This document shows positions 1 to 5,998 of a stretch of 8,520 nt of DNA, piece by piece. Source of the stretch: Chitinophagales bacterium. GTDB taxonomy: Bacteria > Bacteroidota > Bacteroidia > Chitinophagales > Chitinophagaceae. How positions within the stretch are numbered: position 1 is the stretch's first letter; every line of letters starts with the position of its first letter. Made by a program: the position numbers and the translations under genes. The stretch spans positions 1 to 8,520 of the forward strand of contig JAAFHG010000143.1 of NCBI GenBank assembly GCA_013297585.1, in the 5' to 3' direction. The notes beneath the pieces are model-generated. The model worked only from the letters and a program-made list of their open reading frames with translations. It ran no database searches and was not told the DNA's origin.

Positions 1-81
1 TGTTATAATATTTTATAATAAAATATAAGATTCTGTAATAATTAAAAAACATGCAATTACAAGTATTTACTAAATAGCATA
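1..81. other. AT-rich non-coding stretch after the susCDE operon
   Basis: This short stretch lies downstream of the last operon gene and is very AT-rich. I see no start of another gene in it. It contains an all-A/T hairpin candidate at 8-26, listed separately. If a further PUL gene such as a glycoside hydrolase follows in the same direction, its start codon must lie to the left of the window, so the gap after the susE-like gene is at least 81 nt. Confidence 0.6.
8..26 (-). terminator. Weak AT-only hairpin, possible operon end
   Basis: Positions 8-15 (ATATTTTA) and 19-26 (TAAAATAT) are perfect inverted repeats of 8 bp around a 3-nt loop. The hairpin lies about 55 nt beyond the stop codon of the susE-like gene in its direction of transcription. 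The stem has no G-C pairs, and on the minus strand it is followed by mixed A/T sequence rather than a clean T-run, so it is a poor intrinsic terminator. In DNA this AT-rich, such palindromes also arise by chance. Confidence 0.15.
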
Positions 82-1146
82 TTACTGTATTTTATAAGCA
101 TAGCTACCATCACCAGCACTTAAATCTAATATCACAGTAAATATACCTGTTTTTGTAATGGGTATATTGTTACCGGCCCAGCTTGGTGGCCCTGCAAAAA
201 TCAGTTTGCCGGCAGCATCTACCTTATAACTTATGTTGTAATTACCATTACTTGTAAATACAAAAGTTTTACCCGCAGTAAGCGATACATTTTTCGCTTC
301 TAATTGGTTGGTGGTGGTATTTAAGGTCATGGGGGTAGCTGAGGTGCTCCAACTATTATCATCACCAGAAATATAAAACTGGGTGGCTACAAAATTGATA
401 GTATTTGCAGTAAGGTCAACATTTACTTTCATGTAATTTGGCGCAACCGTTAACCATAAATTACCACTAGCACCTGCTGTAATGGTATTACTAGTTCCGC
501 CCCAGCCGTATACTGTACCGTTAGTAGTAGCTATTAGTTGCATCGCATCGCCACCATACCCATCTGCATTAGGTAAGTTTAAATACCCTTCATATTTATC
601 TGCCGTTTTTACAGCCGTTAATACATAGCCATTGGTACGTGTTGCTGGCGTTTTCCAACCATTGCCACCTTTAACCAATAATGCAGGATATAAATCTTGA
701 TAAGGTGTAACCGTAAGCGTAACTGGTGCTGAATAAGTAAATATAGAATCGCTTAAAGAAGCTTTTACCCTCACCTCTAATTGACCAGAAGTACCAGGTG
801 CAATACCAGCAACAATAGCTAACTGGTTTAAGCCAGCACCTAAGTATTTTAATTCTGTTTTACTACCAAGATTTACCTGTGTAGGTGTGGCAAAATTGGT
901 ACCTACTTTGGCTATTTGTACTGCATAACTTACAGCAGCGCTAAAGCCATATTTTGTAGGGGTAAAAGAAATGGTTTCAACAGTATCATTTACTGCTGTA
1001 GCAGCCAACACAATAGTTGCTGGTGATAATGTTACTACAGAAGCTGTAGCAGTTTGAATAGTAGTATCCTGTAAATCTTTTTTGCAAGCAAATAATAAGC
1101 AACTGCACAATACAATCATGCTAAGTTGGCTAATAATATGTTTCAT
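82..1146 (-). CDS. SusE/SusF-family outer-membrane glycan-binding lipoprotein
   Basis: The 354-aa protein is predicted to be a surface lipoprotein that helps hold glycan at the cell surface for the SusCD transporter. Residues 1-20 form a lipoprotein signal ending in LLFA, with lipobox Cys21 followed by KKD; charged residues just after the Cys fit surface export in Bacteroidota. Residues about 37-148 look like the Ig-like SusE N-terminal domain, ending in the typical YSAPVTLTVTPY. Two similar modules of about 100 residues follow (about 153-256 and 257-354). Each begins with a beta-strand and a tryptophan-bearing loop (NGWKTP; DNSWSTS) and ends with a strand such as VNVDLTANTINF or FTVILDLSAGDG, resembling the starch-binding modules of SusE and SusF. 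Two modules match SusE rather than SusF, which has three, and the length is near that of SusE. The start is set by the signal peptide; no Shine-Dalgarno is visible. It is last in the operon, 27 nt after susD. The ligand is not determined by sequence. Confidence 0.87.
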   Translation of the reverse strand: MKHIISQLSMIVLCSCLLFACKKDLQDTTIQTATASVVTLSPATIVLAATAVNDTVETISFTPTKYGFSAAVSYAVQIAKVGTNFATPTQVNLGSKTELKYLGAGLNQLAIVAGIAPGTSGQLEVRVKASLSDSIFTYSAPVTLTVTPYQDLYPALLVKGGNGWKTPATRTNGYVLTAVKTADKYEGYLNLPNADGYGGDAMQLIATTNGTVYGWGGTSNTITAGASGNLWLTVAPNYMKVNVDLTANTINFVATQFYISGDDNSWSTSATPMTLNTTTNQLEAKNVSLTAGKTFVFTSNGNYNISYKVDAAGKLIFAGPPSWAGNNIPITKTGIFTVILDLSAGDGSYAYKIQ

Positions 1147-1173
1147 AATAATGACGTATTAATGGTGATGAGA

Positions 1174-2784
1174 TTAATAACCTGCATTTTGTACAAGGTT
1201 AGGATTAGATGATAAATCGGTACTTGGTAATGGAAAAATATTGTACTTAGCATCGGTAGCTCTACCTGCTGCAATACCACCTTTCCAAGCCCATAAATAG
1301 CTGCTGGTTGTAAATTTATTGTACCTAACTAAATCAGTTCTTCTTGTGGCTTCGTAGTACAATTCTCTTGCTCTTTCATCCAATATAAAGTCTAGCGTTA
1401 ATTGTGCAGCCGTTATATTACCAGCAGTGCTACCACGGTAAGCTCTTGTACGTAATAGGTTGATATAGTTTAAAGCTGCAGCATTACTACCACCTGTGCC
1501 ACCACGTAATACGGCCTCAGCATAGGTTAAATAAATTTCACCAAAACGGAATAATGGAAAATCGATGTCAACAAAATTGCCCGCTGGGTCGGCATTGGGT
1601 GCTGCATTACCTGTTCTTGTTTTGTTGCGATACTTGGTAGACGAATAGCCATCTGTACCAGTATAGAGGTCTGCCATTGTTTTAGATTGACCTACCGTAT
1701 AAAACTGCGCTCTACTATCAGTATTACCAGTAGCATCGGTAAATAAGTTAACAAAATTTTGGGTAAAACGTAAGCCACCCCAGCTACCATTGGTACCAGA
1801 AATACTACCAGGAACAGCGGCTGGGCCGTGTGTTAAATAAGTAGTGCCACCGTAGTTTTGAATGTAAGTACCATCGTAAGTGATGGTAAAAATATTTTCA
1901 TCGGTATTTAAATGGTTATCGGCAATGGTTAATTCTTTATAAAGTGGGTGCAGGGTATAACTAGCATTGATAATTTTATTGCAATAAGTTATAGCATCTG
2001 TATACCTATCGTTGCCGGTGTACACTTTTGCATTTAAATATAATCTTGCAAGTAAAGCCCAAGCCGCTGCTCTATCTGCACGGCCATATTCATTAGCTTT
2101 TGCTGCTACCATTTCTGTTTCTAGGGCTTTTAATTCAGACTCAACATAAGCAAACACATCTTTACGCAATTGCTGTTTAGGCAGGCCAGATGCAATAGGC
2201 GAATTTTCATCTACAAAAGGTATATTACCAAACATATCCATCAACACCCAATATTGGTAAGCACGTAAAAATCTTGCTTCGCTGCGAAACTGTTTAATGG
2301 TATCTGCGGCTGCACCTGTAATGCCTCTTGCAGCTACTTTATCGGGTGCAGATTGACGAATAAAATCGTTACACAAAGTGATTTGAAAATATGAACGATA
2401 ATACAAACCAGCAATAATTGGATTGGTTGATGACCATGTCATTTCGTGCAAGCCTCTTACACCTGCATCATTTTGCCAGGTCCATGCGGCTTCATCGGTT
2501 GTTAACTCTTGCAAATTCCAGTAAAGACGTAAAAAATCTGAGTTACCTTCATCATTGATAATTTGTGATGAAATATCTGGATTGCCCGTACCGCCTGCAT
2601 TACCAGTATTGGCAAAAGCACTGTAAACCTTTGACAATGCGAATTTGTAACCTAATTGTGAGCTATACACTGCATCGGCAGTAACATCGTTTGTCGGCAC
2701 CAAATCTAACTTTTTAGTACAGCTTGTAATAGTGGCTGTAAGCAAAGTGATGGTGATACATATTTTAAAGAATTGATTGTTCAT
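1174..2784 (-). CDS. SusD/RagB-family nutrient-binding lipoprotein
   Basis: The 536-aa SusD-type protein forms the lid on the SusC barrel and delivers captured oligosaccharide to it at the outer face of the outer membrane. The signal peptide ends in TATITS with lipobox Cys22. The mature N-terminus carries the usual DLVPTNDVTADAVYSS segment. Family hallmarks are all present: RSEARFLRAYQYW (167-179) in the TPR-like helical core, FPLFRFGEIYLTYAEA (409-424), ILDERARELYYEATRRTDLV (467-486), and the C-terminal NIFPLPSTDLSSNPNLVQNAGY-type ending (from about 515 to 536) with the family's usual Pro and Asn positions. Length is typical for the family (about 500-600 aa). It starts 26 nt after the susC stop and ends 27 nt before susE, so it is co-transcribed and probably translated from starts without Shine-Dalgarno. 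Family membership is secure. The glycan is not identifiable, because binding residues differ widely between SusD proteins. Confidence 0.96.
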   Translation of the reverse strand: MNNQFFKICITITLLTATITSCTKKLDLVPTNDVTADAVYSSQLGYKFALSKVYSAFANTGNAGGTGNPDISSQIINDEGNSDFLRLYWNLQELTTDEAAWTWQNDAGVRGLHEMTWSSTNPIIAGLYYRSYFQITLCNDFIRQSAPDKVAARGITGAAADTIKQFRSEARFLRAYQYWVLMDMFGNIPFVDENSPIASGLPKQQLRKDVFAYVESELKALETEMVAAKANEYGRADRAAAWALLARLYLNAKVYTGNDRYTDAITYCNKIINASYTLHPLYKELTIADNHLNTDENIFTITYDGTYIQNYGGTTYLTHGPAAVPGSISGTNGSWGGLRFTQNFVNLFTDATGNTDSRAQFYTVGQSKTMADLYTGTDGYSSTKYRNKTRTGNAAPNADPAGNFVDIDFPLFRFGEIYLTYAEAVLRGGTGGSNAAALNYINLLRTRAYRGSTAGNITAAQLTLDFILDERARELYYEATRRTDLVRYNKFTTSSYLWAWKGGIAAGRATDAKYNIFPLPSTDLSSNPNLVQNAGY

Positions 2785-2810
2785 TTGTAAATGCTTTAGT
2801 GATAATTTAA

Positions 2811-5792
2811 TTAAAATTCAAGACCAATACCTAGTGAGAAAATGCGTGGTCTTGGGTACAAACTATTATCAATACCAGAACTTACTTCAGGATCTAAACC
2901 TTTGTATTTTGATACGATGAACACGTTTTGAACACTTGCATTTAAGCGTAACGTGGCTGCATTTTTTAATATTTTACCAGCATTATAACCTACATTAATA
3001 TTATCCATACGCAAGAAAGACGCGTTTTGAATAAAATAATCGCTTAATAGATTATTGGCATTACCAGCAAACCCTGTTTCTAAATAACTAGTTGACGCAT
3101 TGTACAAAACTGAGTTACCCAATATTTGGCTCAACTGACCATTATTGCTGTACACATTATTATAAACATAATTGCCAAGGCTGGCACGCATTACAAAACC
3201 AGCACTCCATTTTTTGTAACTAACAGATGAATTGAAGCCTAAAAACACATCAGGATTAGCGGATTTAGATTTTACCAAATCATCTTGGTTAATAATACCA
3301 TCGCTATTAATATCTACAAACACATTTTCAATGGGCTTGCCTTTAGCATCATATACTTGTTGGTATAGGTTGAAAGTATTTTTACTAAAACCAACCGCAT
3401 TAATTTGTGCAAAACCGCCACCAACACCGCCAGAAATACCACCAGCTTGAATGCCTTTGTAGTTTTTATCTTGTGGAATAACGGTTAAATTAGTTATGGT
3501 GTTTTTGTTGTATGTGATGTTAAAACCCAAATCCCAAGTAACATTTTGGTTACGAACTGGCTGTGTATTGATGCTAAATTCAACACCTTTATTTTCCATA
3601 TCACCAACATTAGCCGTAATAAATGCAGAAAAATTAGTACCTACTGGTTGTGCGACAAGATTCAATAAGTCGGTGGTTTTTTTGTAATAAAAATCAATAC
3701 TACCAGTAATACGATTGTTTAAAAAGCCATAATCAAGCGCTAAATTGGTGGTAGCAGTTTGTTCCCATTTACGAGCAGGATAATAACCACTTGGTCTATA
3801 ACCTACATAATATGAATTACCAAATTGATACGTAGAATTGGTATTACTTAAAGAGTAGTAAGACAAATAATCGTAATTAGCTATACCATCTTGCTGACCA
3901 GTAATACCATAACCTAAACGTACTTTTAAGTCAGAAACGGCTTTGTTATTTTTCAAAAAAGATTCATCTTTCACTTTCCAAGCCAAGGCTACAGAAGGAA
4001 AAGTACCCCATCTATTTTCTGGGCCAAAACGTGAAGAACCATCTCTACGAATAGTTGCAGTTAATAAATAACGGTCTTTAAAATTGTAATTTGCTCTTGC
4101 AAAAAACGAAATCAATGTATTTTCTGGTTTGTTATCAGGGAAAGTTGGGTCGCTATTAGGATATTTTACGCCTCTTGCATTGTAGCTAGCGTAGTTGTAA
4201 ACAGTGGTTAAAAAATTATTATAAGAATAACCCGCCGTTACATCTATCCTACTTTTAATTGATTTTAGTTCCTTCACATAGTTTAGGTAAAAATCAAAAA
4301 CAGTATTGGTTTTAGTTTGCTTGTATTGGTTATTTTGCCCACCAGTACCGCCAGCAACATAATCTGAAGCTGCACTATCAGATACAAAAACGGTACCTGT
4401 ACCGTTAGATACATCGTAACCAAGATTTATATTGGCATGTAAATCAGGCAAAAAATGAAATTTGTAATCTAATTGCAAGTTACCAATGCTACGAACTGGA
4501 TTACTTTTATCTACACGTTGATTTAACAAACCCACTGGATTTCGGCCAACTAAATTTACCAAACCAGTAGCAGATACAGGATCTAACCACTCGTAATAAC
4601 CACCAAATCTTTCTTCTTTAACAGTTGCATAAACTGGTTGAGTCGGATCGAAACTGATAGCACCGCCAATAGCAGCTGTATTTGCAAAACGTGCATTTTG
4701 CATACTGGCTTTCAGGTTTAAATCTACTTTTAAATGATTGTTGAAGAACGTAGGATTCACAATTAAAGCCGCTGACACTCTCTGTAAATTATCGGTTTTT
4801 AAAATACCATCTTGGTTCATATAACCAATAGATACACGATAAGGTAATTTCTTAATACCACCACTAAAGCTGATATTATTATCTGTAGCTAAAGCAGATT
4901 GATATATTTCGTTTTGCCAATCGGTACTTGCAGTACCTAACATCGCTTTTTGTGCAGTTGTACCTTTTGTGTTCACAATATCTTTAAACTGACTAGCCGA
5001 AAGTACATCTACCTTTTTAGTAATTTGCGAGAAAGAATTGGTAGAAGAAAACGTGGTTTTTAATTTGCCCCCTAAGCCCTTTTTGGTAGTAATAATAATA
5101 ACACCATTAGATGCTCTTGTACCATAAATGGCCGCAGCAGATGCATCTTTTAATATGGTAAATGATTCAATATCGTTGGGATTAATAAAACTTAACGCAT
5201 TACCAGCACCAGAAACCCCACCATTTTCTAAAGGCACACCATCAATTACTATTAATGGATCGTTACTGGCACGTAAAGATGCACCGCCTCTAATACGTAT
5301 GGTACTACCACTACCTGGTTGCCCCCCATTTGAAATAATAGAGACACCTGGTACTTTACCAGCAATCATTTGTTCTGGTGTAGAAATAGCCCCTTTTTGA
5401 AAATCTTTAGCCGTAACAGTTGATACCGCACCAGTTACATCTTTCTTTCTGGTAGTACCATAACCTACCACAACCACCTCGTTTAAAGTGCTTGCAACAC
5501 TAGTAAGTGTAATATTTAGATTAGTGTTAGTACCAATTTTTTGTTCTACGGCTACAAATCCAATAGATGTAATTAATAGTACATCGCTACTATTAACATT
5601 AATTTTAAAATTACCAAATGCATCGGAAGCGGTGGCATTGGTTTTACCTTTCACAATAATACTTGCACCCTCTATAGGCTTGCTTTGTGCATCAATAATT
5701 TTACCTGTAATAGATTTTTGCTGTGCCCAAAGGTTACAAGCAATAAGCAGCGTAATAACATGTAGCGTTACATGTCGCAATCGTTTTTTCAT
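2811..5792 (-). CDS. SusC/RagA-family TonB-linked outer-membrane transporter
   Basis: The 993-aa protein imports oligosaccharides across the outer membrane using TonB/ExbBD energy, as the barrel partner of the next gene's SusD. Residues 1-23 form a signal peptide ending in LWA. Residues about 26-97 are a carboxypeptidase-regulatory-like beta-sandwich (SITGKIIDAQSKPIEGASI, then the G-N-F turn). The SusC signature VVVVGYGT is at 106-113, followed by the plug domain (about 118-240) with STIRIRGG, LIVIDGVP and GTRASNGVIIITTKKG. The rest is the 22-strand-type barrel, ending IFSLGIGLEF with the terminal Phe expected of BAM substrates. A calcium-loop-like DINSDG lies at 827-832, as commonly seen in the family. 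There is no N-terminal STN domain, so signalling to a FecI/FecR-type sigma/anti-sigma pair is not expected; this agrees with control by the divergent sensor. It is first gene of the operon, with a promoter candidate about 45-75 nt upstream. Confidence 0.97.
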   Translation of the reverse strand: MKKRLRHVTLHVITLLIACNLWAQQKSITGKIIDAQSKPIEGASIIVKGKTNATASDAFGNFKINVNSSDVLLITSIGFVAVEQKIGTNTNLNITLTSVASTLNEVVVVGYGTTRKKDVTGAVSTVTAKDFQKGAISTPEQMIAGKVPGVSIISNGGQPGSGSTIRIRGGASLRASNDPLIVIDGVPLENGGVSGAGNALSFINPNDIESFTILKDASAAAIYGTRASNGVIIITTKKGLGGKLKTTFSSTNSFSQITKKVDVLSASQFKDIVNTKGTTAQKAMLGTASTDWQNEIYQSALATDNNISFSGGIKKLPYRVSIGYMNQDGILKTDNLQRVSAALIVNPTFFNNHLKVDLNLKASMQNARFANTAAIGGAISFDPTQPVYATVKEERFGGYYEWLDPVSATGLVNLVGRNPVGLLNQRVDKSNPVRSIGNLQLDYKFHFLPDLHANINLGYDVSNGTGTVFVSDSAASDYVAGGTGGQNNQYKQTKTNTVFDFYLNYVKELKSIKSRIDVTAGYSYNNFLTTVYNYASYNARGVKYPNSDPTFPDNKPENTLISFFARANYNFKDRYLLTATIRRDGSSRFGPENRWGTFPSVALAWKVKDESFLKNNKAVSDLKVRLGYGITGQQDGIANYDYLSYYSLSNTNSTYQFGNSYYVGYRPSGYYPARKWEQTATTNLALDYGFLNNRITGSIDFYYKKTTDLLNLVAQPVGTNFSAFITANVGDMENKGVEFSINTQPVRNQNVTWDLGFNITYNKNTITNLTVIPQDKNYKGIQAGGISGGVGGGFAQINAVGFSKNTFNLYQQVYDAKGKPIENVFVDINSDGIINQDDLVKSKSANPDVFLGFNSSVSYKKWSAGFVMRASLGNYVYNNVYSNNGQLSQILGNSVLYNASTSYLETGFAGNANNLLSDYFIQNASFLRMDNINVGYNAGKILKNAATLRLNASVQNVFIVSKYKGLDPEVSSGIDNSLYPRPRIFSLGIGLEF

Positions 5793-5838
5793 AATTAAGC
5801 ATTTAATTTAACAAACTAAACTCGTTGATTTAGAAAGT

Positions 5839-5866
5839 CAAAACTAGACTTAGTACTAGCAACCAA
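5839..5866 (-). promoter_or_regulatory. Probable promoter of the susCDE operon
   Basis: Read on the minus strand, TAGTTTTG (5846 to 5839) matches the Bacteroidota -7 consensus TAnnTTTG exactly. A TTG (5866 to 5864) lies 17 nt upstream, within the range of about 17-23 nt known for the -33 element in Flavobacterium/Bacteroides promoters. Transcription would begin near 5832, giving a leader of about 40 nt before the susC ATG at 5792. The placement directly ahead of the operon supports it. The start site itself is inferred. Confidence 0.6.
5843..5859. repeat. ACTAG direct repeat inside the susC promoter
   Basis: ACTAG occurs at 5843-5847 and again at 5855-5859, 12 bp apart, so both copies lie on nearly the same face of the helix. 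The CTAG cores are themselves palindromic. The pair sits between the -33 and -7 elements of the proposed susC promoter. It could be part of a regulator site, but units this short can arise by chance, and activators of the AraC type more often bind upstream of -33. Confidence 0.2.
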
Positions 5867-5882
5867 CTTATCTGAATGATCA

Positions 5883-5890
5883 TAATTTTG
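5883..5890 (+). promoter_or_regulatory. Candidate -7 box for the sensor gene
   Basis: TAATTTTG on the plus strand fits the Bacteroidota -7 consensus TAnnTTTG. No TTG is present at the expected distance upstream (about 5857-5865), so only half of the promoter is supported. It would start transcription near 5897, leaving a leader of about 100 nt before the ATG at 5999. Weak basal transcription would be reasonable for a sensor gene. Confidence 0.3.
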
Positions 5891-5998
5891 TTTCAATTAG
5901 ATAATAAATAGCTGTAAAAGAGGCACTTGTGGTTGATTAATTTACCTTAGTGGACTTTTTATTGTTTTTATTATTCTAACAAGATTGCTATCCATACC

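Larger units (their letters stand above)
5793..5998. other. Divergent intergenic regulatory region
   Basis: These 206 nt separate the starts of the minus-strand susC-like gene and the plus-strand sensor gene and hold no convincing gene. They must contain both promoters and probably the binding site of the regulator. On the minus strand there is a two-part Bacteroidota promoter match (5839-5866), and on the plus strand a -7-like box (5883-5890). Short repeats are present: ACTAG at 5843-5847 and 5855-5859, and GTTGATT at 5824-5830 and 5932-5938. No Shine-Dalgarno is visible before either start, as is usual in Bacteroidota. Confidence 0.8.

Noticed and set aside
3232..3450. Plus-strand open frame of 72 codons inside the susC-like gene
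   Set aside because: It is antisense to a long gene with clear family signatures, resembles no known protein and has no own context.
3496..3687. Plus-strand open frame of 63 codons inside the susC-like gene
   Set aside because: Antisense shadow of the barrel-coding region; no recognisable domain or start signal.
5128..5400. Plus-strand open frame of 90 codons opposite the SusC plug domain
   Set aside because: It is the reverse complement of the conserved plug motifs, and its Pro/Leu-rich translation is a typical shadow.
5734..5802. Minus-strand 22-codon frame starting 10 nt before the susC ATG and overlapping it, considered as a leader peptide
   Set aside because: The frame is short, has no ribosome-binding context and a composition without clear meaning, and chance ATGs are frequent here.
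5488..5811. Plus-strand open frame of 107 codons covering the susC start and leader
   Set aside because: Its hydrophobic translation comes from the complement of the SusC N-terminal domain and signal peptide. It would run head-on across the operon start and has no domain support.
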